The position numbers and the translations under genes were made by a program. The notes under the pieces are model-generated. The model was not told where the DNA came from. It worked only from the letters and a program-made list of their open reading frames with translations, and ran no database searches. A stretch of DNA of 64,000 nucleotides. Source: Agrobacterium tumefaciens (GTDB lineage: Bacteria > Pseudomonadota > Alphaproteobacteria > Rhizobiales > Rhizobiaceae). The DNA lies in the NCBI RefSeq assembly GCF_009649785.1, contig NZ_WJOK01000013.1, forward strand, positions 1-64,000, written 5' to 3'. Positions 19,487 to 27,607 of this stretch are shown in pieces (position 1 is the stretch's first letter; every line of letters starts with the position of its first letter).

Positions 19487-19768
19487 TCAGAGGGATGTTT
19501 GCTGTTTCAGCGTATCGATAAAATCCGCCAGCGGATGAATCGATGGCGTCGTTGTCAAAAGCGGCTCGAGAGCTGCTGCAATCTTCCCGCAATCCTCCTC
19601 GGCAAGTGGTCGAAGGCTGGAGCTGACTTTGTTGTAGTCGGGCGTTCCGCGTGACGCGAGGGAGCGATTGATCACAAACAGTTCCGTTTGCCCGTCAATT
19701 CGTTCCACGAAGAGCGCAAGCGAACCGCCGTCTGCAGCAGCGGCGCTATCCGATACCGATTTGAACAT
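19487..19768 (-). CDS. small hypothetical protein downstream of the MacAB-like genes
   Basis: A 93-aa soluble protein of unknown function. The frame is open to 19834, but ATG at 19768 has GGAGAG at 5 nt. The composition is ordinary and no membrane segment or motif stands out. It follows the ABC permease stop by about 60 bp on the same strand, so it is probably the last gene of the efflux operon. Confidence 0.65.
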   Translation of the reverse strand: MFKSVSDSAAAADGGSLALFVERIDGQTELFVINRSLASRGTPDYNKVSSSLRPLAEEDCGKIAAALEPLLTTTPSIHPLADFIDTLKQQTSL

Positions 19769-19830
19769 CGAAACTCTCCGTAAATCATGAACCTTTTCCG
19801 TTGAGGCCGTTGCAGCCTCGACGGCTCGTT

Positions 19831-21039
19831 TCACTCGTGTCGCAGCGCCTCGATCGGGCTCAAACTCGCTGCCCGCCGCGCCGGGAAATAGCCGAAAATC
19901 ACGCCGATGGCAGCCGAGAAGGCGAAGGCGAGGAAGATGATTGACGGGCTGGTGACGAAGGGCACGTTGAGGAAGCTGACGACGCCATAGGCAAGGCCAA
20001 GGCCCGTCAAGATGCCGACCGTGCCGCCCAGGGCAGAGAGCATGACGGCTTCCACCAGAAACTGCGTCAGTACCTGTTTTTCCAGTGCGCCGATGGCGAG
20101 GCGAATGCCGATCTCGCGGGTGCGCTCGGTTACCGAAACCAGCATGATGTTCATGATGCCGATGCCGCCGACCAGCAGGCTGACGGCTGCAACCGCACCC
20201 AGAAGCCCTGTGAGCAGCGTCGTCGTGCCGGTCATGGCCGAGGCGATCTGCGTCATGTCGTTGACGGTGAAATCATCCTCGCGGCCAATGTTGATGCGCC
20301 GCCGTTCCCTTAGCAGGTTCTGCAGGTCGCTTTGCACCTTGGCGGTGGAAACGCCGTCCTGCGCGGAGACCATGATGGAGGAAATGGTGGTGGTGCCGCC
20401 GATGCGCCGCTGGTGGATTTTGAGCGGCATGATGATCGTATCATCCTGATCGTCGCCGAGGCCGGATTGGCCTTTTCGGGCGAGAACACCGATGACGGGG
20501 CAGGAGATGTTGCTGACGCGGATCGTCTGGCCGACAGGGTTTTCCGCACCGAACAGTTCCTGCCGCACCGTTTCGCCGATGATGCAGCCTATCTGCCCGC
20601 CGCGATCTTCGGCCGGCTGGAAGTCACGGCCCAGCGCAAGCGTCCAGTCCTGTGCCACAAGATAATCATTGGTGGTGCCGATGACGCTTGTCTGATGGTT
20701 CTTGCCGCCGAAAATGACCGTTGCGGCGGAGCTGCGGTTTTGAGGAGCAACGGCGCGCAGGCCGCTGATCTGGTTGCGGATCGCCTCAACATCGCGATCA
20801 TCGAAACGTTTGGCTTCCGTGCTGGCGCGGCCGGGCCCGAACTGGCCGGGGCGCACGAACAGCATGTTGGTGCCGAGCCGCGACAATTCCGATTTCACCT
20901 GTTCAGTCGTGCCGTTGCCGATGGTTACCATGGCGATGACGGCGGCAACACCGATGACGACGCCGAGCACGGTGAGGAAGGAGCGGAGCAGGTTGCGGCT
21001 GATGGCGCGCAGCGCAAGACGCGACGTTTCAAAGAACAT
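19831..21039 (-). CDS. MacB-like ABC transporter permease
   Basis: About 402 aa: one N-terminal membrane helix (about 18-40), a large periplasmic domain, and three C-terminal helices in an FtsX-like domain, ending in YFPARRAASLSPIEALRHE, the MacB/LolC-type C-terminus. ATG at 21039 lies inside the end of the ATPase gene (11-nt overlap), and the longer frame to 21135 is a read-through of that gene. It forms an efflux pump with the neighbouring ATPase and adaptor; the substrate is unknown. Unlike E. coli MacB, permease and ATPase are separate polypeptides. Confidence 0.93.
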   Translation of the reverse strand: MFFETSRLALRAISRNLLRSFLTVLGVVIGVAAVIAMVTIGNGTTEQVKSELSRLGTNMLFVRPGQFGPGRASTEAKRFDDRDVEAIRNQISGLRAVAPQNRSSAATVIFGGKNHQTSVIGTTNDYLVAQDWTLALGRDFQPAEDRGGQIGCIIGETVRQELFGAENPVGQTIRVSNISCPVIGVLARKGQSGLGDDQDDTIIMPLKIHQRRIGGTTTISSIMVSAQDGVSTAKVQSDLQNLLRERRRINIGREDDFTVNDMTQIASAMTGTTTLLTGLLGAVAAVSLLVGGIGIMNIMLVSVTERTREIGIRLAIGALEKQVLTQFLVEAVMLSALGGTVGILTGLGLAYGVVSFLNVPFVTSPSIIFLAFAFSAAIGVIFGYFPARRAASLSPIEALRHE

Positions 21040-21748
21040 CGGAAGTCTCCTTGTTTTCCGCTGCGCTGTCGGAGGCGAGATGGCCGTCCAGGAAACGCAG
21101 AAGGCGTCCCGCATGGGCAGCGATATCCTCTTCATGCGTGACCATGACGACCGTAATGCCCTTGTCGCGGTTGAGCGTGGTGATCAGCTCCATGATCTCG
21201 GCGCTGGTTTTGGTGTCGAGGTTGCCTGTGGGTTCGTCGGCCAGAAGCAGAGCGGGGCGGGTGACGATGGCCCGCGCAATGGCCACACGCTGCTGCTGAC
21301 CGCCGGAAAGCTCCTGCGTCGTGTGGTGCTCGCGGCCATTCAAACCCACCTGTGCCAGCGCCTCCATGGCGCGCGCGCGCCGTTCCGAGGCTTTCATGCC
21401 CCGGTACACGAGCGGCAGCTCGACATTTTCCACCGCCGAGGTCCGCGACAGGAGGTTGAAGCCCTGAAACACGAAACCCAGCATGTGGCGGCGCAGCAGC
21501 GTCAGATGTTCATTGTCGAAACCGCTGGTCGGCACGCCCTGAAACAAATATTCGCCCGATGTCGGCACATCCAGGCAGCCGATGATGTTCATCGAGGTGG
21601 ATTTGCCGGAGCCGGATGGCCCCATGATGGCGACGAATTCCTTCTCGTGGATCGACAGGCTGACGCCGTCAAGCGCGCGGATCGTCGCTTCGCCCCGGCC
21701 ATATTGCTTGACGACATCGCGGAATTCTATGAGCGGCGGCTGTTGCAT
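21029..21748 (-). CDS. MacB/LolD-type ABC transporter ATPase
   Basis: A 239-aa ATPase with Walker A GPSGSGKST (43-51), signature LSGGQQQR (147-154) and Walker B ending in DEPTGNLD (171-178), the last being typical of the LolD/MacB/FtsE group. It powers the permease encoded next, with which it overlaps by 11 nt. The adaptor gene lies 14 bp upstream. Confidence 0.95.
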   Translation of the reverse strand: MQQPPLIEFRDVVKQYGRGEATIRALDGVSLSIHEKEFVAIMGPSGSGKSTSMNIIGCLDVPTSGEYLFQGVPTSGFDNEHLTLLRRHMLGFVFQGFNLLSRTSAVENVELPLVYRGMKASERRARAMEALAQVGLNGREHHTTQELSGGQQQRVAIARAIVTRPALLLADEPTGNLDTKTSAEIMELITTLNRDKGITVVMVTHEEDIAAHAGRLLRFLDGHLASDSAAENKETSDVL

Positions 21749-21762
21749 GTGGTTTTCCTCCG

Positions 21763-23061
21763 TCAGCCGGCGTTGCGGGCTGAGGCGTCGGTAATCACCA
21801 GATCGTCGGCCTTCAACTCGCCCGATTTTACCACGGTATGCTGGCCATCGGTGGAGCCGGTTTCGATCGAAACCGAGACTGGTGTGTTGTTACGCAGCAC
21901 CCACACCGTTCTTTTGCCTGTCGCGGCCGGACCGGCATCGCGGTTCTGCGACCGGCCCATGCGGGGAGGGCGGAACAGGCTCATCAAGCCACCGCCACGG
22001 GAGGCGGATTCGCGCGGCGGCGTATATCGGAGCGCGGAATTCGGCACAAGCAGCGTATCCTTGATCTCCTCGACGACGATATTGGCGGTTGCCGTCATGC
22101 CGGGGCGCAGCAGCAATTCCTCATTGTCCACCGTCAATATGCCCTTGTAGGTCACTACGTTAGACACGGTCTCGGAGGCGAAACGCACGGTCTCTATTTC
22201 AGCCGGGAAGCTACGGTCGGGATAGGCATCGACGTTGAAGGTGGCCTTCTGCCCGGTCTCGACTTTGCCGACATCCGCCTCATCCACCGACACCTGCAAT
22301 TCCATATGGCGCAGATCGCCAGCAATGGTGAACAGCACGGGAGCGTTGAGCGAGGAGGCAACGGTGGCGCCGGGATCGACACTGCGGGTGAGGATGACAC
22401 CATCGATGGGCGAGACGATCTTCGCCTTGCCGAGATTGACCTCGGCCAGCCGCAAATCCGCTTCCGCCGAAAGCACGGTCGCCTCGTTGACCTGTAGCGT
22501 GGCGCCGGCGGCATCGTGGTTGAACTGCGCGGCATCCAGATCCTGCTGGCTGGAGACCCGGCTCTGGACGAGGGACCGCAGACGCTCCATCGATGTTTTT
22601 GCCGAGCCGAGATCGGCGCGCGCCTTCAGCACATTGGCCTTGGCGGAGGCAAGCTTGGCGCGGGCGCTCTGCACGTCGGCCTCCAGCTTGTTGGTGTCCA
22701 GTTCCGCCAGAATATCGCCTGATTTGACCGGGCTGTTATAGGTAACGTTGACCTTGCGAATGGTGCCGGACAATTCGCTCGATATGTCGACCTGATCGGT
22801 CGGCTGGACTGAGCCGGTGGAGGTTACGATGACGGAAAGGTCGCCCTGTCTCGCCGCTTCCGTGGTGTAGGTATAGGCGACGCCTGCGGCACGCGACTGG
22901 TAATAATAACCAAGGCCCCCGCCGATCAGCACCACGGCTGCTGCGGCATAGAGATAGCGGCGCGACTTCTTCTTTCTACCTGACCTGCTGGTACCCAGAA
23001 TGTCCCGCAGATCGGGCTGGCTGTTTTCCGTGTCGCGGCCATTGGTGTTGGCGTCATTCAT
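21763..23061 (-). CDS. MacA/HlyD-type membrane fusion protein
   Basis: A 432-aa adaptor with a cytoplasmic Arg/Lys-rich start, one membrane helix near 37-55, a lipoyl/hairpin region with a long coiled coil (about 100-180) and a beta-barrel part. The family segment KIVSPIDGVILTRSVDPGATV is seen in shortened form (SPIDGVIL). A Gly/Arg-rich insert near 360-380 is unusual. It links the inner-membrane pump to an outer-membrane channel. ATG at 23061 is preferred over 23076. First gene of a four-gene operon. Confidence 0.93.
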   Translation of the reverse strand: MNDANTNGRDTENSQPDLRDILGTSRSGRKKKSRRYLYAAAAVVLIGGGLGYYYQSRAAGVAYTYTTEAARQGDLSVIVTSTGSVQPTDQVDISSELSGTIRKVNVTYNSPVKSGDILAELDTNKLEADVQSARAKLASAKANVLKARADLGSAKTSMERLRSLVQSRVSSQQDLDAAQFNHDAAGATLQVNEATVLSAEADLRLAEVNLGKAKIVSPIDGVILTRSVDPGATVASSLNAPVLFTIAGDLRHMELQVSVDEADVGKVETGQKATFNVDAYPDRSFPAEIETVRFASETVSNVVTYKGILTVDNEELLLRPGMTATANIVVEEIKDTLLVPNSALRYTPPRESASRGGGLMSLFRPPRMGRSQNRDAGPAATGKRTVWVLRNNTPVSVSIETGSTDGQHTVVKSGELKADDLVITDASARNAG

Positions 23062-23297
23062 TTTCGTCACCCGCAAAATTCAAAATACCACAGAGGATTG
23101 TTTCCAACCCCTGTTTCCGGTCCGTCTGTCGCTGTTTGTATTCCTCTGATTGTGGGAAGTGACATAGCTTGCCCAAAGGGGGAAGTGAAAACTTGGTAAT
23201 ATTTATGATAGCTCTGGTCTGCTAGAGATAAATCCGAAAAGGCCGATGCCATTGATGTGGCGCCGGTTTCAGCAGCGACATGCAGGACGATGATATA

Positions 23298-23453
23298 ATG
23301 AACGACAATGTGGTGAAGTTCCGCAAACCGGCGCCCCCGAAAAAGCCGCGCCAGCCGCTTGGGCCAAAATCGAAAAAAGCCCTGACGATCGCCGCCATCA
23401 TCGCTTTTTTCGCCGCCGCCTGGGGGTATTTTACGCTGTTCGGGCAGGGGTGA
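23298..23453 (+). CDS. small membrane protein, 51 aa, unrecognised
   Basis: ATG at 23298 to TGA at 23451-23453 encodes 51 residues: a basic, Pro/Lys-rich head (KPAPPKKPRQPLGPKSKK) and one hydrophobic helix (ALTIAAIIAFFAAAWGYF) near the end. AGGAC lies upstream at useful spacing. The positive-inside rule predicts a cytoplasmic N-terminus. It lies immediately upstream of the DUF429 gene, almost touching it, so both may be translated from one mRNA. I do not recognise a family. Confidence 0.6.
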   Translation: MNDNVVKFRKPAPPKKPRQPLGPKSKKALTIAAIIAFFAAAWGYFTLFGQG

Positions 23454-23469
23454 CGCTCTGAAAGCCGTA

Positions 23470-24255
23470 TTGGGTATAGACGCCGCATGGACTGTTACCC
23501 AGCCAAGCGGGGTCGCCTTGGTCATCAACGATGGAACAGGCTGGACGCTGCGTGCCGCCGCATCTTCCTACGTAGGCTTCCTTGCTTGTGGAACCGATAT
23601 CCCGGTTCTCGCTGATCGCCCAAGGGGATCAGTTGCCGAAGCATCGGCGCTTCTGGCGGCCGCAGAAGCCCTTGCGGGATGCAAGATCGATCTCGTTACG
23701 ATTGATATGCCGCTCTCGCATCAACCGATTACTGCCCGCCGTGCTTCTGACAATCTGGTGTCTTCCGCCTATGGTTCCCGGCAATGCGGCACCCACACCC
23801 CAAATGCAATCAGGCCCGGCAAGGTCAGTGATGATCTTAAAATGGGGTTTGAACTTGCGGGATATCCGTTATTAACCAGGGAAATCAGCAGTCCCGGTCT
23901 GCTCGAAGTCTACCCGCACCCTGCGCTTGTTGAACTGACCAACGCCGCGAAACGGCTTCCGTATAAGCAGGGAAAAGTCGGCAGCTACTGGCGGTCGGAT
24001 ACGTCCGCAGACCGTCGCGCCAAACTCCTCGAGGTCTGGTCTTCCATCATCGCACATCTGGATCGACGGATAGGTGGGGTTGCCGATGCACTCATCATTC
24101 CCGCGACGAACGCAAAGGGATGGGAGATGAAGGCTTTTGAGGACAAGATGGATGCCGTCGTGTGCGCCTGGGTCGGGATTTGTGCTTTGGAGAGTGAGGC
24201 AGTGCCGTATGGCGACGACATTTCCGCGATCTGGATCCCGAAAGCGGCAGTTTAG
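23470..24255 (+). CDS. DUF429 family protein
   Basis: A 261-aa protein from TTG at 23470. It begins with GIDAAW, followed by an IDMPLSH motif, a PN..R segment and a late DALIIPATNAKGWE, matching the DUF429 family, thought to have an RNase H-like fold with acidic metal ligands. The function is not known. The frame remains open above TTG; a CTG at 23458 (giving MKAVLGIDAAW) has the better-spaced AGGGG, so the true N-terminus may be four residues longer. It follows the 51-aa gene. Confidence 0.8.
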   Translation: MGIDAAWTVTQPSGVALVINDGTGWTLRAAASSYVGFLACGTDIPVLADRPRGSVAEASALLAAAEALAGCKIDLVTIDMPLSHQPITARRASDNLVSSAYGSRQCGTHTPNAIRPGKVSDDLKMGFELAGYPLLTREISSPGLLEVYPHPALVELTNAAKRLPYKQGKVGSYWRSDTSADRRAKLLEVWSSIIAHLDRRIGGVADALIIPATNAKGWEMKAFEDKMDAVVCAWVGICALESEAVPYGDDISAIWIPKAAV

Positions 24256-24262
24256 ATGGAGA

Positions 24263-24339
24263 TGGCGACCCCTGCAGGATTCGAACCTGCGACATTCGAC
24301 TTAGAAGGTCGACGCTCTATCCAGCTGAGCTAAGGGGCC
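24263..24339 (-). tRNA. tRNA-Arg (anticodon TCT)
   Basis: On the minus strand the acceptor arms GGCCCCT and AGGGGTC pair, with discriminator G and an encoded CCA (complement TGG at 24263-24265). The anticodon stem TCGAC/GTCGA encloses CTTCTAA, giving anticodon TCT. The T-loop TTCGAATC is present. Confidence 0.97.
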
Positions 24340-24390
24340 GTCGTGCCGGACTATTATTGCTCCGGCTGAAAATCGTTCAGTGCGTCTTCT

Positions 24391-24696
24391 TCAATGCGTC
24401 CAGGGCTGGGTGCGGTTGAAGCGGAAATTATCCGTGTAGGATACAACCTTGCGGGTTGCTTCCTTTGGCTGGATGACGCGGTATTCGATGCCCTTGCGCT
24501 GCGCATAGGCTTCGGCCTGTTCCTGCGTCTCGAATGTCAGCTTGACCTGCTGCTTCATGTCGGATGTCGAGGTGTATCCCATGATCGGATCGATCTTGCG
24601 CGGGACCTCAGCGTCGAATTCCAGAACCCAGACATTGGTTTTCGCCTTGCCGGATTGCATGGCGGTCTTTGCAGGGCGGTAAATCTTCGCAGACAT
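24391..24696 (-). CDS. NADH dehydrogenase accessory subunit, NDUFS4-like (ETC complex I)
   Basis: A 101-aa protein of the NDUFS4 (18-kDa, ETC_C1) family, which alphaproteobacteria share with mitochondria. Visible hallmarks are the early IYRPAKTAMQSG segment, W-x-LEFD, an MGYTSTSDM segment and a closing DNFRFNRTQPWTH. It stabilises the peripheral arm of complex I on the cytoplasmic side. It stands alone between two tRNA genes. Confidence 0.9.
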   Translation of the reverse strand: MSAKIYRPAKTAMQSGKAKTNVWVLEFDAEVPRKIDPIMGYTSTSDMKQQVKLTFETQEQAEAYAQRKGIEYRVIQPKEATRKVVSYTDNFRFNRTQPWTH

Positions 24697-24916
24697 GTCG
24701 AAACTGCTCCGGTTGGGCGGTGGGGCATGCGCCCCGGATTACTATTCACGTACCTGAATAGAATAACCAAATCGTGTCAGGAACGCTGAATTTGAAATGG
24801 ACCGACTCCATGTGAGAGTCAAGACGATTATCCCTTGCGGCCTCTTCACGGTCCCATCGCGTTGCATGAGTTTTCAACAATCGAGACAATGGGCTCAACA
24901 AAGATGAATTTCCCTG

Positions 24917-24945
24917 TTGCGGACTGCGGGTGAACCGTGTATTCC
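24917..24945 (+). promoter_or_regulatory. candidate promoter of tRNA-Pro
   Basis: TTGCGG (24917-24922), a 17-bp spacer and TATTCC (24940-24945), 17 nt before the tRNA 5' end. Spacing and position are ideal for a tRNA gene; the boxes match moderately. Confidence 0.45.
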
Positions 24946-24961
24946 CCAGCCATCGCCTCGG

Positions 24962-25038
<77 letters not shown>

Positions 25039-25092
25039 TTTAAAGCGAAACATTCGCTTGTCGGTGTAACCCCTTCAAATAAAAGCTTCCGT

Positions 25093-26235
25093 TCAGTCCG
25101 CTGAAGGTCCGGCCAATGTGCTTTCGGCCGTGCCGATCGTCATGACATTGCCGCGCCATGCAACCGCGCTGCCGATCCAGCTGCGTACCCAGACGAATGG
25201 CATGATGACATCCCGCGCGACCATTGCCGGAAGGGTATAGAGGGATACCGGCCACCGGTTGAGAGCTGCGAGCGCCAGTTCCGGGCCATACATGATGGCG
25301 AGTACGGCAATCGCGGTGACGGCAAGGTTCACATCCGCGGCAACGGCGGCAGCAAGTGCGAAGAGGAGCGGGGGAAGCGCGCCGGTGAGGATTTCCGGGG
25401 CGAAATATTGCGGGAAGGTGACGCGCCGCAGCCGCGCCCAGCGGGTCTGCCGCGACCAGATCTCACCGGCATGGCGCTGTCCGAGCGGCTGCTCGAACGG
25501 GGCCGACACCAGGTGTACCTTGCGGCCGGCATTTCTGACCAGCTTCGTGGAAGCGGCATCTTCGGCGATTTCGGCGGCGAGCGCGCGGATGCCGCCGCGC
25601 TCTTCCAGGAATGGCTTGTTCCACAACATCGATTTGCCCTGCGCGAAGCCCATGCCGATGGCTTCCGCCGCATATTGCCAGCGGCCTTGCGAGCCGTTGA
25701 GGAAGGCGCATTCCACGTGCGCCCAGAAGCCATTCGGCCGGGAGCCGAGCGGTGGCGAGCAGACCAGTCCGCTATCCGGCCGCCAGGCCGACATCATGGT
25801 TTCGATATAGGATTGCGGCATCAAAACATTGGAATCGGCCAGAATGACCCATTCGTGCCGGGCAGCACGCCAGCCCTTGACGCAATTGTTCAGTTTGGGA
25901 TTGGCGCTGATGCGATCATCGCCGATGAGCAATTGCGCTGAAACTGCGGGGAAGGCCGCGCTTGCCTTGCGCACTTCCTCGATCACGGGATCGAACTCGT
26001 CGGCGACGCAGAACAGAAGCTCATAGTCCGGCCAGTTGAGCTGGAAGGCGCGCGACAGCGTCAGCGGTGTGAAAGTTTCGATGCCGCGCAGCGGCACCAC
26101 CAGTGATACCGGCGGTTTCTGCCGGACAAGTGCGTTGTCCGTATCGCATCTTTTCAGCCGCCAGCCTGCCAGAACGACGCCGAGAAGATTGAAGGCGAGG
26201 AGCAGAATTGCGCAAAGGGCAAAAACAGTTTCCAT
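25093..26235 (-). CDS. GT21 family glycosyltransferase (ceramide glucosyltransferase-like, processive glycolipid synthase)
   Basis: About 380 aa: an N-terminal membrane helix, a cytoplasmic GT-A catalytic domain and several C-terminal hydrophobic segments. The GT21 motif set is complete: ADE (D1), ADSN (D2), EDAA (D3) and RQTRW as the (Q/R)xxRW motif. Bacterial GT21 enzymes from Agrobacterium and Mesorhizobium are known to add hexoses to diacylglycerol or ceramide, giving phosphate-free membrane lipids. ATG at 26235 is preferred to TTG at 26256 because GGGAG then has usable spacing. A PHO-box-like promoter lies about 70 bp upstream (26307-26338), in keeping with expression under phosphate shortage. 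Confidence 0.88.
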   Translation of the reverse strand: METVFALCAILLLAFNLLGVVLAGWRLKRCDTDNALVRQKPPVSLVVPLRGIETFTPLTLSRAFQLNWPDYELLFCVADEFDPVIEEVRKASAAFPAVSAQLLIGDDRISANPKLNNCVKGWRAARHEWVILADSNVLMPQSYIETMMSAWRPDSGLVCSPPLGSRPNGFWAHVECAFLNGSQGRWQYAAEAIGMGFAQGKSMLWNKPFLEERGGIRALAAEIAEDAASTKLVRNAGRKVHLVSAPFEQPLGQRHAGEIWSRQTRWARLRRVTFPQYFAPEILTGALPPLLFALAAAVAADVNLAVTAIAVLAIMYGPELALAALNRWPVSLYTLPAMVARDVIMPFVWVRSWIGSAVAWRGNVMTIGTAESTLAGPSAD

Positions 26236-26306
26236 GCTGGCCAGTTCCACTCCCAAGCTTTCAGCGGTTTACCCGCCAACCGATTCCATGGAATTCGTCA
26301 TTGCGG

Positions 26307-26338
26307 ATTATAACGTTTGCATGACAGTTACATGTCAT
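26307..26338 (-). promoter_or_regulatory. PHO-box-like PhoB site with -10 box upstream of the GT21 gene
   Basis: On the minus strand 26338-26321 reads ATGACAT-GTAA-CTGTCAT: two 7-mers separated by 4 bp, the downstream one a perfect CTGTCAT half-site and the upstream one matching 5 of 7. Eight bases later stands a perfect TATAAT (26312-26307). This is the layout of PhoB-activated promoters, where the box replaces the -35. A start near 26300 would leave a leader of about 65 nt. Confidence 0.55.
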
Positions 26339-26562
26339 GTTCCGCAGGCAGGATCCGACTTCGGTCGTTCATGCGCCCCTGGCGCACGGGTCGATGCCGC
26401 GTTTGTTACCGAGAAAGCGTGAACGGTTTTTGCAGACTACCTCTTCGCTAGGGGAGACGGTCGTTTGCCTGGTTGAATGCCATAACGACGAAGCGGGCGT
26501 GTCGCGCTATCAGGAATAGTCACGTCGAAACACCGATTGTAAGACAGAAATCTATCCGAGTA
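26339..26562. other. intergenic stretch without a recognisable gene
   Basis: Between the PHO-box-like promoter and the candidate sRNA promoter I see no open frame with a credible ribosome binding site, no repeat and no strong hairpin. Confidence 0.5.
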
Positions 26563-26591
26563 TTGACTGCCGGTGCATGGGGAAAATTAAG
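26563..26591 (+). promoter_or_regulatory. candidate promoter of the sRNA at 26598
   Basis: TTGACT (26563-26568), a 17-bp spacer and ATTAAG (26586-26591), giving a start near 26598. The -35 is close to consensus; the -10 is weak. Confidence 0.4.
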
Positions 26592-26597
26592 ACGGTG

Positions 26598-26704
26598 TAT
26601 CTCACAGCAACCTCCCGATCCCTGTGCGCCCGGCCATTTGAATAGGACGAAGCTCAGGCTTCAATCAAACGGGCGATCCACGCAGGTGGATTGCCCGTTG
26701 TTTT
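26598..26704 (+). ncRNA. candidate trans-acting small RNA with an anti-Shine-Dalgarno loop
   Basis: About 107 nt in three hairpins and no reading frame. CACAG (26603-26607) pairs with CTGTG (26622-26626), holding a 14-nt loop that shows CCTCCC. GAAGC (26649-26653) pairs with GCTTC (26658-26662). A strong terminator closes it (26668-26704). A pyrimidine motif complementary to ribosome binding sites, displayed in a loop, plus a terminal U-run, is how several rhizobial Hfq-dependent sRNA families look. I cannot name the family. A short unannotated mRNA is the alternative. Confidence 0.55.
26668..26704 (+). terminator. strong intrinsic terminator of the candidate sRNA
   Basis: A 14-bp stem from AACGGGCGATCCAC (26668-26681) and GTGGATTGCCCGTT (26686-26699), with one G-T pair, a GCAG loop and a GTTTT tail. 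No protein gene precedes it on this strand. Confidence 0.85.
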
Positions 26705-26818
26705 GACCTCTGGAGCCATGTTGATGAACGCAGATCGACTTGCCGCTCATCCGGTTGTCATCACCGTAAGTGATTGATATTTAGTCGATAATATTCACAA
26801 AGCTTTCCGCTTGACGAG

Positions 26819-27088
26819 CTAGTGGATGTTCAGAATATGCGCGTGGCTGCTTGCGACCAGAAACGATTCCCGCGCTTTTTCGATGTCGCATTTTCCGGCG
26901 ATAGCATCGAGACAGTTCCTGCGTGCGTCCTCATATTCCGGTCCGTGTTCGTCCGGCCAGCGGTACATCAACATGTCCAGCGCCACCAGAGGGCTGTAGA
27001 TTTCCACCGCTGCGGATAGCGGCAGGTGGATCGCCACCGGCTTCATCCACGAGGCGTGGTGACACGGCTCCGTTTTGTTAATCAGCAT
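26819..27088 (-). CDS. DUF982 domain protein
   Basis: An 89-aa protein of the DUF982 family, widespread and multicopy in rhizobia, function unknown. The family frame is visible: an early PVAIHL strand, MYRWPDEHGPEYEDARRNC in the middle (shortened here to its core WP-x4-GPEY) and a closing ARESFLVASSHAHIL helix. A cysteine follows the WP motif, as usual. It diverges from the BON-like gene at 27300, with a perfect inverted repeat between the two. Confidence 0.85.
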   Translation of the reverse strand: MLINKTEPCHHASWMKPVAIHLPLSAAVEIYSPLVALDMLMYRWPDEHGPEYEDARRNCLDAIAGKCDIEKARESFLVASSHAHILNIH

Positions 27089-27167
27089 GTCATTCTCCTC
27101 CCTGTTTCATGCGCCTTGACGGCAGATTTCACTCCCATGCGCGAAATGCTCACCTCACAAAATGGTT

Positions 27168-27192
27168 CCCGATCACCTAAAATGTGATCGGG
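27168..27192. repeat. perfect 9-bp inverted repeat between divergent genes
   Basis: CCCGATCAC (27168-27176), a 7-bp A/T-rich centre and GTGATCGGG (27184-27192). It lies between the divergent DUF982 and BON-like genes, without a T-run next to it, so an operator for a dimeric regulator is more likely than a terminator. Confidence 0.5.
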
Positions 27193-27299
27193 CAGGGGGT
27201 TCCAATTTGCCAAGATGAATGGAAGATGAACGAATTGATGAACCGGAGATGAACAAAACCGTGATTCGGGCGTTGTAACAGCCAAGAAGGAGAACGCAC

Positions 27300-27548
27300 A
27301 TGTTCAATTTGTCAGGCATTCAGGAAAGCTTTTTTGGAGACCGCATGGCGGGTGTGTGCGAGGCCATCACCTCTGCACTGGCTTTCGAAAACGGTCTCGA
27401 GAAGTCGCGGATTTCCGCAACCGTCGAAAATGACGTGATCTATCTTGAAGGGACGGCGGATTCGGTCGAGGCAATCGACATTGCCATCAATCTTGCCGCA
27501 TCCATTTCCAATTGCCGGATTTTGAGCCATATCGAGCCGGTCTACTGA
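27300..27548 (+). CDS. small BON-like protein
   Basis: An 82-aa protein. The central stretch with ISATVENDVIYLEGTADS followed by an amphipathic helix resembles a single BON domain (usually a periplasmic or membrane-binding module), but there is no signal peptide, so it would act in the cytoplasm. AAGGAG stands ideally before the ATG. Stress-related BON proteins are common in rhizobia; the function here is not known. It diverges from the DUF982 gene. Confidence 0.65.
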   Translation: MFNLSGIQESFFGDRMAGVCEAITSALAFENGLEKSRISATVENDVIYLEGTADSVEAIDIAINLAASISNCRILSHIEPVY

Positions 27549-27607
27549 GATCTTGCCGGCCGGGCGAAACGTCGTCCGGCCTTTTCAGACGCAGTAACGC
27601 GGCAATG

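Noticed and set aside
23067..23528. 153-codon minus-strand frame covering the 51-aa gene
   Set aside because: Lacks a ribosome binding site and overlaps both the 51-aa gene and the DUF429 start, which read better.
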